Shown here: in pieces, positions 7,150 to 15,607 of the stretch
Numbering within the stretch: the stretch's first letter is position 1
Layout of the letters: each line of letters begins with the position of its first letter
NCBI GenBank assembly: GCA_013388425.1
Contig: JACADV010000066.1
Location: 1 to 41,430, forward strand
Origin: Thermoanaerobaculaceae bacterium
Lineage (GTDB): Bacteria; Acidobacteriota; Thermoanaerobaculia; Thermoanaerobaculales; Thermoanaerobaculaceae
Direction: 5' to 3'
Length of the DNA: 41,430 nucleotides
Program-made: the position numbers and the translations under genes
The notes under the pieces: generated by a model
What the model saw: the letters and a program-made list of their open reading frames with translations, nothing else
What the model was told of the DNA's origin: nothing
The model's database searches: none

Positions 7150-9767
7150 GCCCCGTCTCCGCGGCCACGGGCCACGGCCAGGGCGTACTTGAGGGCCTCG
7201 TCAGCCGCGATCACACCGTCCAGCAGGGCCCTCCGGGTGGCGCGCACCGCCTCGCCCACCCCCGGGCCGGGGGGAACGCCAGCGGCAATGAGCTGGGCAC
7301 CGGTAACCGGCGGGGCCGTGGGCAGCCACTGGCTCAAGGCCTTGCGCAGCTTGCGCCGCTGCCCAGTATTGGCCGCCGCCATGGCCACCACCCACCACGC
7401 CGGCTCGCACCCCTCCAGGAGCGTCACGATCTCGCTGGGACGGGCGTTGGTGCGCGACACGGCCGCGAGGATCCGTTCCACCCCCACCCGCGCCCCCGCC
7501 ATGGCCCGCCGACTCTTCCCCGACAACGCCAGCCTCGCTGCCGTCCGTTCCCCCGCCGCCTCGCCACCGCGCGTGGCCAAGGCCGCAAGCCACACCAGCC
7601 ACCGCGGCCCCCGGTACACCTCCTCCAGCTCCGACCAGGCCACCATTGCCTCCACCTCGGCCAGGAAGCGCCGCCCCGCAGCATCCAGGGTGACACCCGG
7701 GGCGAACTGCTGGAGCACGCCCAGGCGTTCCAGCTCCGCCAACGATTCTGCTGCCCGCGGCTCCGAGAGGAGATCGCACAGTTCGTCGCGCATCCGTTCC
7801 CCGCTCAAGGAGGCAAACACCCCCTCGCGCACCGCCACCCGGATGAGCTGGCGCGTCTCCGCTGCAATTTCGAACCCCAGCCGCGTGGCGAACCGCACCG
7901 CCCGGATGGCACGGGTGGGGTCGTCCAGGAACGACAGGGAGTGGAGCACCCTGACGATCTTTCGCTCCAGGTCCCGGCGACCACCGAAGAAATCCAGGAG
8001 CTCTCCGAACCGCCGTGGGGAGAGGTCGATGGCCATGGCGTTGATGGTGAAGTCGCGGCGGTAGAGGTCCTGGCGCACCGCCGATCGCTCCACCTCCGGC
8101 AGCGACGCGGGCGACCGGTAGAACTCGGTGCGGGCGGTGGCCACATCGAGCCGGATGCCCGAGGCGAGGCGGACAGCCGCGGTGAGGAACGGTTCGTGGG
8201 GGTGCATCCGGCCTCCCAGCCGCTGCACCAGTTCCTCGGCTAGGCGGATGCCGTTCCCCTCCACGACGATGTCCACATCTTCCACGCTCCGGTTCAAGAG
8301 CACGTCCCGCACCACCCCGCCCACCAGGTACGCCCCCATCCCGCAGTCCTCCGCCGTCCGCCCCGCCTCCACCAGCACCTGGTGGAGCTCTGGCGACAGC
8401 GCCAGGTGCAGCTTCTGGGCCACGTTTTGGACCGTGAACCGCACCCCCGCGAGCCGCCGGTCCACCGTGCCGGAGGCTTCGCACTGGCGCTCGTACAGAC
8501 GCCGGAACAGATCCATGCGGGTGATGACGCCCCAGCCGTCCTTCTTGGCCACCACCACGAAGCGAGACTGCCCCTCCATGAACAGGCGCTGCAGCTCCTC
8601 CGGCGCCGTGTCGCCTGCCACGATGGGCACCCCCGGTCGCATCACGGCCGTCACCGGCCGCTCCCCCATCCCCTGGGCGAGGGCGTTGTCCAGCACCTGC
8701 CGCGTCACCACACCCACCAGGTCCTTCCCCTCTTCCACCGGCATGGCGTTGATGCGCAGGCGCACCATTCGTGCCTTCGCCTCCTCCACCGTGAGGTGGC
8801 TGGGGCAGGTGTGGAGGGTCGAGGTGGCGAGTGCTGCGGCGCACCACTCGTCACCCACCATTTCGCGCACGCGCTGGAGCAGCTCTTCCGACACCTCCAC
8901 GGCACTGCGCCCCCGCAGGCGGGCGGCCGCCGCCGTGGCGTGCCCGCCACCCCCCAACGGGAGCAGGAGCTTGCCCGCATTCACCCGGGGGTGGGAGGAG
9001 CGCGCAATGACGATGAGCTGCGGTGGCGCTTCGAGGAGGGCGATGACCACGGGGAAGTCGAAGATTTCCGCATAGCGGTGGAGCACGTAGGCGGCCTCCT
9101 CCACCTGTTCGCTGGGTCTCGCCACCGTCACCACCACCGGGACGCCGCCGATGCGCCGCTCCAGCGCCCCCTCCACTAGCTGGTTGAGGAGCTGGAGCTG
9201 GCCTGGTTCCAGCGGGCGCAGCACGTAGCGCCGCACCCACTCGAGGCGCGCCCCTAGGGCCAAGAGCTCGGCGGCCGCCGCCAGGTCCGAAGGCGTCGTG
9301 TCGGCATAGGTCAACCCCCCCGTGTCCTCGTAGATCCCCATGAGCAGCAGCGCGGCCGTGAGTGGGTCGGGCACAATGCCCCGCGCCTTCAACTGCTGCA
9401 CCACCACCGTGCAACTGGCGGCCGCGGCAGCGGTGATCACTTCGGCCCCGGGGATGGGGTCGGCGGTCTCCGGGTGGTGGTCGATGACCCGCACCGGACA
9501 CCCTGCCTGAACGATCAGCTCCCCCACCTCGCCCAGGCGGCGCAGACTCGAGCAGTCCACCACCAGCACCTCTTCGATGTGCGCCCGCCGCAGCTCGCGC
9601 AGGCGGATCTCCGGCAGGGGGGGGCGTTCCACCTCCACGAACCGCCGCACCGCCGCCTCCTGGGAGCCAGGGAAGACGATTTGACTGCCGGGCAGCAGGA
9701 GCGTTGCCCCAACTGCTGCGCCGAACGCGTCGAAATCGGCCCCCAGGTGGGTCGTGACGAGCCGCAC
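7146..9767 (-). CDS. cca: DHH-CBS-tRNA nucleotidyltransferase fusion (CCA-adding/poly(A) polymerase type)
   Basis: The 873-residue protein joins three units. Residues 1-300 are a DHH/DHHA1 phosphoesterase-like domain (THLGADFDAFGAAV, VIDHHPET, GGGGHATAAAARL). Residues 320-430 are a CBS pair. From 440 on is a class II nucleotidyltransferase: LVGGVVRDVLL (481-491), the catalytic pair D497-V-D499, RRDFTINAMA and an RNA-binding helical C-terminus. This architecture is known in several phyla; related enzymes add C, CC, A or CCA to tRNA 3' ends, and which activity applies cannot be read here. The GTG at 9767 is chosen because the family begins RLVTTHLGADFD there. TACACT ends six bases before that GTG and no Shine-Dalgarno is seen, so an internal leaderless promoter is likely. 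Confidence 0.9.
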   Translation of the reverse strand: MRLVTTHLGADFDAFGAAVGATLLLPGSQIVFPGSQEAAVRRFVEVERPPLPEIRLRELRRAHIEEVLVVDCSSLRRLGEVGELIVQAGCPVRVIDHHPETADPIPGAEVITAAAAASCTVVVQQLKARGIVPDPLTAALLLMGIYEDTGGLTYADTTPSDLAAAAELLALGARLEWVRRYVLRPLEPGQLQLLNQLVEGALERRIGGVPVVVTVARPSEQVEEAAYVLHRYAEIFDFPVVIALLEAPPQLIVIARSSHPRVNAGKLLLPLGGGGHATAAAARLRGRSAVEVSEELLQRVREMVGDEWCAAALATSTLHTCPSHLTVEEAKARMVRLRINAMPVEEGKDLVGVVTRQVLDNALAQGMGERPVTAVMRPGVPIVAGDTAPEELQRLFMEGQSRFVVVAKKDGWGVITRMDLFRRLYERQCEASGTVDRRLAGVRFTVQNVAQKLHLALSPELHQVLVEAGRTAEDCGMGAYLVGGVVRDVLLNRSVEDVDIVVEGNGIRLAEELVQRLGGRMHPHEPFLTAAVRLASGIRLDVATARTEFYRSPASLPEVERSAVRQDLYRRDFTINAMAIDLSPRRFGELLDFFGGRRDLERKIVRVLHSLSFLDDPTRAIRAVRFATRLGFEIAAETRQLIRVAVREGVFASLSGERMRDELCDLLSEPRAAESLAELERLGVLQQFAPGVTLDAAGRRFLAEVEAMVAWSELEEVYRGPRWLVWLAALATRGGEAAGERTAARLALSGKSRRAMAGARVGVERILAAVSRTNARPSEIVTLLEGCEPAWWVVAMAAANTGQRRKLRKALSQWLPTAPPVTGAQLIAAGVPPGPGVGEAVRATRRALLDGVIAADEALKYALAVARGRGDGA

Positions 9768-9773
9768 GGAGCT

Positions 9774-9779
9774 AGTGTA
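9774..9779 (-). promoter_or_regulatory. Candidate -10 box giving a leaderless transcript for the tRNA nucleotidyltransferase gene
   Basis: The minus strand reads TACACT (5 of 6 to TATAAT), then six bases, then the GTG start at 9767. No Shine-Dalgarno lies between. No convincing -35 is visible. It falls in the only real gap (37 bases) inside the 12898-2021 gene chain. Confidence 0.45.
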
Positions 9780-9804
9780 GAGCTTTCCCTCGCCCTGCTG
9801 CGCC

Positions 9805-10947
9805 TCACCGTCCGAGGTAAATGCGCAAAAGCCCCAGGGGCGACAGCACCGACCTCGCGGGCGCTCGGCCCTCCAGCACCAGGGCGAGGCGGCGCTGCAC
9901 TGGCGGACTGGAGGCGGCCGAGGCGAAGAGAACCTCCAGCAGCCGCGGTACCCTGAGCAGCCGCTCCCCCAGCCGCCAGGCCTGCTGCTCACGGGCAAAA
10001 CGGGCGCGAAGCTGGGTCCGGTACGCCGCGACCCCTGCTGCTCCCGGGTGGGCCAGGAGGCAGCGGGCTGCCAGCACGCCACTCTCCAGCGCTGGCCCCA
10101 CCCCTTCCCCCGACAGGGGCCGCGCCAAGCCGGCCGCGTCCCCCACGGCCAGCACGTTCCCCCGCCCCACGACCACCCGCGGATAGGCGGTGGCGAGGGG
10201 AGCTCCCCGCACCTCCGCCAGGCCCCGGCCGCCGCAAGCGGCGGAGAACGAGGCCAGCGATGCCCGCAGCACGTGCCCCTGCCCGGGGCCAAAAAACACG
10301 CCACACCCCACGTTCCACTGGGTGGCGGAGACCGGGAAAGCCCAGGCGTACCCCCCCGCCGGTGCGCCATCCAGGGAGATCCACAACGCCTCCGGGGCCA
10401 ACCGATCCAGCTCGCCGTACCCCCGGACCGCCACCGCCGAGGGAGGCAGTGGCGGCAAACCCAGCATCCGACGCGCTCCGCCCCCGGCACCGGTGGCCAC
10501 CACGTACGCCTCGGCCGCCACCTCCACCACCTCCTCCCCCCGCGCCAGGGTCACCGTCTCGATCCCACCGGCCCGGCTCGCACCCTGGGTCAGGGAAGCC
10601 CCGCCCAGCACCTTGGCCCCGGCCGCCGCTGCCGCTGCCACGAGGCCGTTGTCCAGCCGGTGCCGGTGCAGCACGCGCGCCGGCACGGGCAGGGACAGCT
10701 CCACCCCGCCCTTCGTGCGGAAGCACACGCTGCCCACCGACCAGCCGGCGCTCTGCGCCTCCTCGACTCCGAGCTGCGCCAGCAGCGCCAGGGCGTCGGG
10801 GAGCAGGCCGTCACCGCACACCTTGTCGCGGGGAAAGACGGCGCGATCGCACAGCACCACCCGCGCTCCGCCCCGCGCCAGCGTCACCGCCGCCGCGGCA
10901 CCCGCCGGGCCTGCCCCGATCACGGCCACGTCCGCCCGGAGCCTCAT
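9805..10947 (-). CDS. Geranylgeranyl reductase-family FAD-dependent oxidoreductase
   Basis: The protein has 380 residues. The N-terminal FAD dinucleotide motif VIGAGPAGAAAAVTLARGG is followed by FPRDKVCGDGLLPDALALL, typical of the geranylgeranyl reductase family, then GGYAWAFPV and the second FAD motif NVLAVGDAAGLARPLSGEGV. Family members reduce isolated double bonds of prenyl chains, with the flavin reduced by an external donor. The ATG at 10947 overlaps the stop of the prenyl synthase gene (ATGA). Its partner synthase and another GGR-like protein are upstream, so it probably saturates the product of that synthase. Substrate and number of bonds reduced are unknown. Confidence 0.85.
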   Translation of the reverse strand: MRLRADVAVIGAGPAGAAAAVTLARGGARVVLCDRAVFPRDKVCGDGLLPDALALLAQLGVEEAQSAGWSVGSVCFRTKGGVELSLPVPARVLHRHRLDNGLVAAAAAAGAKVLGGASLTQGASRAGGIETVTLARGEEVVEVAAEAYVVATGAGGGARRMLGLPPLPPSAVAVRGYGELDRLAPEALWISLDGAPAGGYAWAFPVSATQWNVGCGVFFGPGQGHVLRASLASFSAACGGRGLAEVRGAPLATAYPRVVVGRGNVLAVGDAAGLARPLSGEGVGPALESGVLAARCLLAHPGAAGVAAYRTQLRARFAREQQAWRLGERLLRVPRLLEVLFASAASSPPVQRRLALVLEGRAPARSVLSPLGLLRIYLGR

Positions 10948-11804
10948 CCCCGCACGAACGGCTGCCCCGCCAGGCCCGCGAGCACCGCCACGAGACGCTG
11001 CCTCGGCGGTAGTTCCACGCGGCGACGGTACGCCCCCACGGGATCGCTGGCCACCAGATCCAGCACTCGCCGGTAGACGCCCCCCATCACCCGCACGGCT
11101 GCCCGCGAGTCGGCCTCGATGTGGTGCGGCAATTCATTGGCAGCGAGAAAGTACTCGCTCGCTCGCCGGCACTGGAAGGCCATCAGCCGACGGTACGCCT
11201 CGGTGTCCACCTCCCCCGCAAGCACCGCTCTCTCCTCCACCCCGTGTGCCTCCAGTTCGTCCAAGGGAAGGTAGAGGCGATCCCGCCCGGCATCCTCGCC
11301 CACGTCCCGGCAAATGTTGGTCAACTGCAGGGCCATGGCCAAGTGTCGGCCGTACTCGGCTGCCTGGGGATCGGTGGCGCCGAAGATGGCGAGGGAAATC
11401 TCGCTGATCGTCACCGCCACCAGCTGACAGTAGCGTTCCAGCTGCGAAAAGGTCGCGTAGCGCCGAAATGTCAGGTCCATGCGACACCCTTCGATTAAGC
11501 CCAAGAACGCCGAGCGGGGGATGGGGTAGCGTTCGAGCGCCTCGGCCAGAGCGCGGGTCACGGCGTGGGACGGATGGCCGGCGTAGGTGGCTTCCACCTC
11601 CCGCGCCCAGGCGTCCAGCTGCTCCTGCCGACGCTCGGGCGGGGTGTCCGTCCCCTCGTCCACCAGGTCGTCCGCCACCCGGCACACGGCGTACGCAGCG
11701 TAGACTGCCCGCCGCTTGTCGGCTGGCAGCAGCCGAAAACCCAGCGAGAAGTTGGCGCCACGCTGGTGCGTCAACCGACGCACAAAGTCGCGAACGGCGC
11801 TCAC
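10944..11804 (-). CDS. Squalene/phytoene synthase-family prenyl-condensing enzyme
   Basis: The protein has 286 residues. The first aspartate-rich motif is DDLVDE (45-50) and the second is NICRDVGEDAGRDRLYLP (163-180), where D167 and D171 bind magnesium. The enzyme joins two prenyl diphosphates head to head. It resembles the HpnC/HpnD and CrtB branches; farnesyl or geranylgeranyl diphosphate cannot be chosen from sequence alone. The start is a GTG at 11804 preceded by a strong GGAGGGAAGG site and overlapping the upstream stop (GTGA). Neighbours on both sides are GGR-like reductases; no squalene-hopene cyclase, HpnE or CrtI is in view. Confidence 0.88.
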   Translation of the reverse strand: MSAVRDFVRRLTHQRGANFSLGFRLLPADKRRAVYAAYAVCRVADDLVDEGTDTPPERRQEQLDAWAREVEATYAGHPSHAVTRALAEALERYPIPRSAFLGLIEGCRMDLTFRRYATFSQLERYCQLVAVTISEISLAIFGATDPQAAEYGRHLAMALQLTNICRDVGEDAGRDRLYLPLDELEAHGVEERAVLAGEVDTEAYRRLMAFQCRRASEYFLAANELPHHIEADSRAAVRVMGGVYRRVLDLVASDPVGAYRRRVELPPRQRLVAVLAGLAGQPFVRG

Positions 11805-12898
11805 CCTTCCCTCCGCCGACACCACTGGCACAGCGCTCCGTGCCGGCAGCCACGCCGCTCCCGCCACACCCACCGGGCAACCGTGGCGAGGAGCGTCGTG
11901 GCAAGACGCGGCCGTTGGAGGCGCAGGAGGAAGTCGCGGAAGTCGCCACCGGCGGCCGCCCGGCAAAGGGCCGCCAACCCCCGCCGTCCCAGCGCTTCGA
12001 AGAGGCAGCGTAACCCCACAGAAGTCGCCATGGGACGCTGGAGACCGTTTTCGAAGGCCGCCCCGTCCCACTGCCCCAACAACCCGCCCACTGCCAGCGC
12101 CGCCGACCGCATGGCCAGGCGGTTTCCGAGCCCGAACAGGTAGTCCTGCACCCCCGCCGCCTCACCCACCCACCACCGCCCCGCTCCATCCTGGAGGGCC
12201 GTGGGGATGGAGAAGTTCATGTACTGCCCGCCCTCGTGCACCACCTCGAGGGGAAACTCACCCAGGACGTCGCGAAATCGCCGCCACGCCAGCTTTTGGG
12301 CCGCGCGCAGCGAAGCTGTGCGCCGCACCTGCGCCACACCAAACGTCCCGTGCCCGCCCAGGGAGAACAGGTAGGCGTAGCCGGTGGGCGTCACCGCCGG
12401 GTCGAAGAGCACCAGCGCCGTGTCCGCCAGCCGGGAGGTGAAGACCACCTCTCTCGCCACCCCATCCGCTTGCCGAGGGCCGGTGGCCACCACCTGGACA
12501 TCCGTCGGCGGTTCCACCCCCCGCACGACCCGCCCCCCCGCCTGCTCCAAAAGCCCCAGCAGCCAGCTGTCCAGCGTGTGTTCGCCGGCGCCGCGCCGCA
12601 CAAAGTACGCAAAGGGCCGCTGACTCGCCACCTCGAAGCGTCGTCCGAAGCCGTCCAGGAGGACGGCACGGTGCAGGGGGTGCACCGGCACCCCTCTCGG
12701 GAACCCTGCAGCAGCTAGCTCTTCCAACACGTCGGCGGGCGAGGAGCCGTTTTCCAGGATCTGCCAGCCACCGGCAAACCTGCCGCCAGCGACCGGCTTG
12801 CGCTCGTAGACGGTCACGTCGAAACCGGCCCGCGCCAGCAGGAGCGCGCTGGAAAGCCCGGAGAGGCCGCCACCGGCAAGAGCGACGGCTGGGTGCAC
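11801..12898 (-). CDS. FAD-dependent oxidoreductase, GGR-like, with a C-terminal Cys cluster
   Basis: The protein has 365 residues. It begins with the FAD motif ALAGGGLSGLSSALLLARAG, followed by YERKPVAGGRFAG. The middle contains GYAYLFSLGGHGTFGVAQV, which parallels the GGYAW..V segment of geranylgeranyl reductases, and the second FAD motif WWVGEAAGVQDYLFGLG. Absence of CrtI/HpnE signatures argues against a carotene desaturase. The C-terminus carries three closely spaced cysteines (CRHGALCQWC), unusual for the family. It is the first gene of the long minus-strand chain and couples by GTGA to the synthase. The GTG start at 12898 lies six bases after a TACAAT box, suggesting a leaderless message. 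Confidence 0.78.
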   Translation of the reverse strand: MHPAVALAGGGLSGLSSALLLARAGFDVTVYERKPVAGGRFAGGWQILENGSSPADVLEELAAAGFPRGVPVHPLHRAVLLDGFGRRFEVASQRPFAYFVRRGAGEHTLDSWLLGLLEQAGGRVVRGVEPPTDVQVVATGPRQADGVAREVVFTSRLADTALVLFDPAVTPTGYAYLFSLGGHGTFGVAQVRRTASLRAAQKLAWRRFRDVLGEFPLEVVHEGGQYMNFSIPTALQDGAGRWWVGEAAGVQDYLFGLGNRLAMRSAALAVGGLLGQWDGAAFENGLQRPMATSVGLRCLFEALGRRGLAALCRAAAGGDFRDFLLRLQRPRLATTLLATVARWVWRERRGCRHGALCQWCRRREG

Positions 12899-12904
12899 GC
12901 GGGC

Positions 12905-12910
12905 ATTGTA
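12905..12910 (-). promoter_or_regulatory. Candidate -10 box of the isoprenoid operon (leaderless)
   Basis: The minus strand reads TACAAT (5 of 6 to TATAAT), six bases before the GTG start at 12898, with no Shine-Dalgarno between. The -35 region is not recognisable. It lies back to back with the promoter of the sulfatase-like gene at 12951-12978. Confidence 0.5.
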
Positions 12911-12950
12911 CCCGTCCCGTCCAGCTCCGGAGCGCACCGCTCCCACCGCC

Positions 12951-12978
12951 TTGACACCGGCAGGCAGCGTGCTACCCT
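12951..12978 (+). promoter_or_regulatory. Promoter of the sulfatase-like gene
   Basis: A perfect TTGACA (12951-12956), a 16-base spacer and TACCCT (12973-12978) lie 26 bases before the ATG at 13005. The same TTGA-N17-TACCCT layout occurs before the arginine decarboxylase and transporter genes in this window, which supports it as a housekeeping promoter form here. Confidence 0.6.
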
Positions 12979-12994
12979 CGAACCGCAATTCGAG
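12977..12994 (+). promoter_or_regulatory. Inverted repeat over the predicted transcription start of the sulfatase-like gene
   Basis: CTCGAA, six bases, TTCGAG forms a perfect 6-6-6 dyad that overlaps the last bases of the -10 box and the expected +1 (about 12985). The place and symmetry fit a repressor operator. No regulator gene is adjacent, so the binding protein is unknown. Confidence 0.4.
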
Positions 12995-13004
12995 AGCCGC
13001 GGCA

Positions 13005-14660
13005 ATGGCACCACGCACACCACCGAGAGCTCGTTCCGTCCTGCGCCAGCCCGAGGGTGCTTGCCGCCTCCACCCCCTCGCCCTCGTCGTGCTCCTGTTG
13101 GCGAGTTGCGCGCGGCACGCGCCAGCCCCTGCGGCGGTGGGGGCTAACCTGCTCCTGGTCACCATCGACACCTGTCGTGCCGATCGCCTCGGTGCGTACG
13201 GGGGCCCAACCTCCGCCACCCCCAATCTGGACCGCCTGGCCCGAGAAGGAACCCGGTTCGCGGCAGCGTGGTCGGCCGCCCCCCTCACCCTCCCCGCCCA
13301 CGCCACGATCCTGACCGGGCTCCTCCCACCCCGCCACGGGGTCCGCCTCAACGGGGCCGCGGCGCTCCCCTCCACCACCCCCACCCTCGCTCACCATCTC
13401 CGCCGCAGCGGTTACCGCACGGCTGCCTTCGTGGCCGCCTTCGTGCTCGACCGGCGCTTTGGGCTCGCCGACGGCTTCGATCGCTACGACGACGAGATTG
13501 CTGCCGCTCGCACCCAGGCGGGTCTGGAGGCCGAGCGGCCCGGTCGCGAGGTGGTGGAGCGCGCCCTCGCCTGGCTCGCCTCCGGCGACACCCGCCCCTT
13601 CTTTGCCTGGGTCCACATCTACGAACCCCACGCCCCCTACGAGCCGCCCGAGCCGTTCCGCTCCGCCTTTCCCGCCGACCCCTACGAGGGCGAGGTGGCC
13701 GCCGCCGATGCGCTGGTGGGCCAGCTCTTCGCCTATCTCGAGAGGGAGAAGTTGGCCTCCCGCACGCTGGTGGCGGTGATGGGCGATCCCGGAGAGGCCC
13801 TCGGCGAGCACGGGGAGCTCACACACGGACTACTCCTCTACGAGGCGAGCCTCCACGTTCCCCTGCTGCTGCACCTGCCAGGTACCGTGCCGGCAGCGTG
13901 GGTAGTGGAGACCCCGGTGAGCCTTGCGGATGTGGCCCCGACCCTGGCGGCCGCTCTCGGCAAGCCCATGGACACGGCCGGCGAGCCCCTGGACGGCCGC
14001 AACCTGTGGAGCGACATCAGCCAGCGGCGCCAGCCCCAGGTTCAGGACCTTTACGCCGAGTCACGCTACCCAGCCACCTTTGGTTGGAGTCTTAGGCGGC
14101 GATTCGCAACGCCCACCACAAGTTCATCCTGGCACCCCAGCCCGAGCTGTACGATCTCGACCAGGACCCAGGCGAGCGCACCAACCTCCTGCCCGGGGGC
14201 CAGGCGCTGGCTGACCGCCTCATCCCCCGCCTGGTCCAGCTTGCCGCCGGGGGGAGACCCACCGCTGCGCCTCCCCTCGACGCGGAAGCCCGAGCCAAGC
14301 TGGCCAGCCTTGGCTACATCAGCGGTCACGACACCCTGCCCAAAGGCCAGGTCAAGGACCCCAAGGACATGGTGGGGCTCTTCCGAGATTTCGAGGAGGC
14401 GCACTGGGCCCTCCTCGCCGGGCGCCCCCGCCAGGCCCGGGAGCGCTTGCAACGGCTCGTCTCGGCCGACCCCACCAACCCAGTCTTCACCGGCCAGCTG
14501 GCCGATGAACCGCGCCATTGCCCTGGAGGTGGCTGGCCGACAGGCCGAAGCCGTGGGCGAGTACCGGCGCTTTCTTGCGGATTTGCGCGCAGGATGCTCG
14601 TTTTTCTTGCAGCGAGCCGTGGCCGCCCAACTCCTGCGGCGACTGGAGCAGCATCAGTGA
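13005..14660 (+). pseudogene. Sulfatase-like (alkaline phosphatase superfamily) lipoprotein with TPR-like tail, two frameshifts
   Basis: The ATG at 13005 begins a lipoprotein signal peptide (LVVLLLASCA, lipobox Cys). The alkaline phosphatase-fold domain shows VTIDTCRADRLGAYG, TPNLDRLAREGTRF and APLTLPAHATILTGLLP; the usual Cys/Ser nucleophile is Thr, as in a known acidobacterial and myxobacterial subgroup. The frame is lost near 14091-14096 (a one-base loss fits), runs in another frame through ELYDLDQDPGERTNL to about 14500, and returns to the first frame at 14505 (one extra base), ending in a helical repeat tail. The metal-ligand motif GDHGE is GDPGE here. Both signs suggest decay, though sequencing error could explain the indels. 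The repaired product would be about 550 residues in the periplasm. Confidence 0.75.
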
Positions 14661-14702
14661 GCCTGGCCAGCCGCTGCCCCCAACCAGGGAGGGGCACCGA
14701 GC

Positions 14703-15584
14703 CCCACCGTCGAGGTGGCTTCACCCACCCTCGCCACCCCCTACTCCGACCAGATCTCCCTGGGCTACTCCTGGCACATCAACAACTGGCTTGGCCTCAA
14801 CATCGAGGCGGCGTCGGTGCGGTACCGGGACATCCCCTTCCGCTTCCGCGCCAACCTGTGTGTCGACGCCAACCACAACAACGTGTGCGAGCCGGATCTG
14901 AGCGAGCAGAACCGCTTCCCCGACTTTGGCAGCTTCCGGATCTGGTACGGCAAGGGGGAAGCCAAATACAACGGCCTCAACATCGGCTGCCGCGCCCGCC
15001 GCTCCGACCTCGAGTTCCAGGGCTTCTACACCTACTCCAAGGCCGAAGGGAACGTGCTGGCCGGAGCTGACGAGTTCCGCCTCACGCCCGGCGAGTACCA
15101 GGCCGACGTGGGAGGAACGAGGCTGCGCCGCGACCAGCTCGTCAACGCCTTGGACCCCGGCGCCAGCGAGAACTTTGGGCCACTCTACACCGACGCGCGG
15201 CACCGCTTCACCATTGGCGCCCTCTACCACGCCCCCTGGGGCATCCTCGTCTCCGGCATGTACCGGTACCGGTCGCCCTTGCCCTACACCAACCACGCCA
15301 ACACCGACCTCAACGGCGATGGCACCATTCTCGATCTCCCACCCGGCGTGGAGCACGTCAACGCCAAGCGCGGCTTCTCCTTCTCCCAGTTCGATCTCCG
15401 CCCCGCCAAGGAGTTCCTGTTTGGCAATGGCATGGGGTTCGAGCTCATCGCCGAGGTCTTCAACCTCTTCAACGCCAAGAACCCGGCCCGCCCGGACCGC
15501 TTTGGCCACGCCACGGCTTACGCCGGCGACCCGCTCCAGGGCGAGCAGCGCCTCGCCCAGCTGGGGGTGCGCGTATCCTTCTAA
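14703..15584 (+). pseudogene. C-terminal barrel fragment of an Oar-type TonB-dependent receptor
   Basis: About 290 residues match only the last third of the receptor beta barrel: VEVASPTLATPYSDQ at the N-end, many alternating aromatic strands, AEVFNLFNAKNP near the end, and a terminal Phe (RVSF), the usual outer-membrane C-terminus. The signal peptide, carboxypeptidase-like domain, plug and first strands are missing; the preceding sulfatase-like gene ends only 42 bases upstream. No start with a ribosome site is seen; a GTG at 14715 is in frame. An internal deletion that fused the two loci is the simplest reading. It is followed by an intrinsic terminator. Confidence 0.8.
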
Positions 15585-15607
15585 GAGTGGACCGCGGCAG
15601 TGCAAGA

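Noticed and set aside
9768-10490. Extension of the tRNA nucleotidyltransferase frame into the flavoprotein gene
   Set aside because: The extra part is Trp/Arg-rich shadow sequence, and the family N-terminus starts at 9767.
10944-12898. Standard hopanoid hpnCDE cluster
   Set aside because: Only one synthase is present, and the flavoproteins have geranylgeranyl reductase rather than HpnE features; no cyclase is near.
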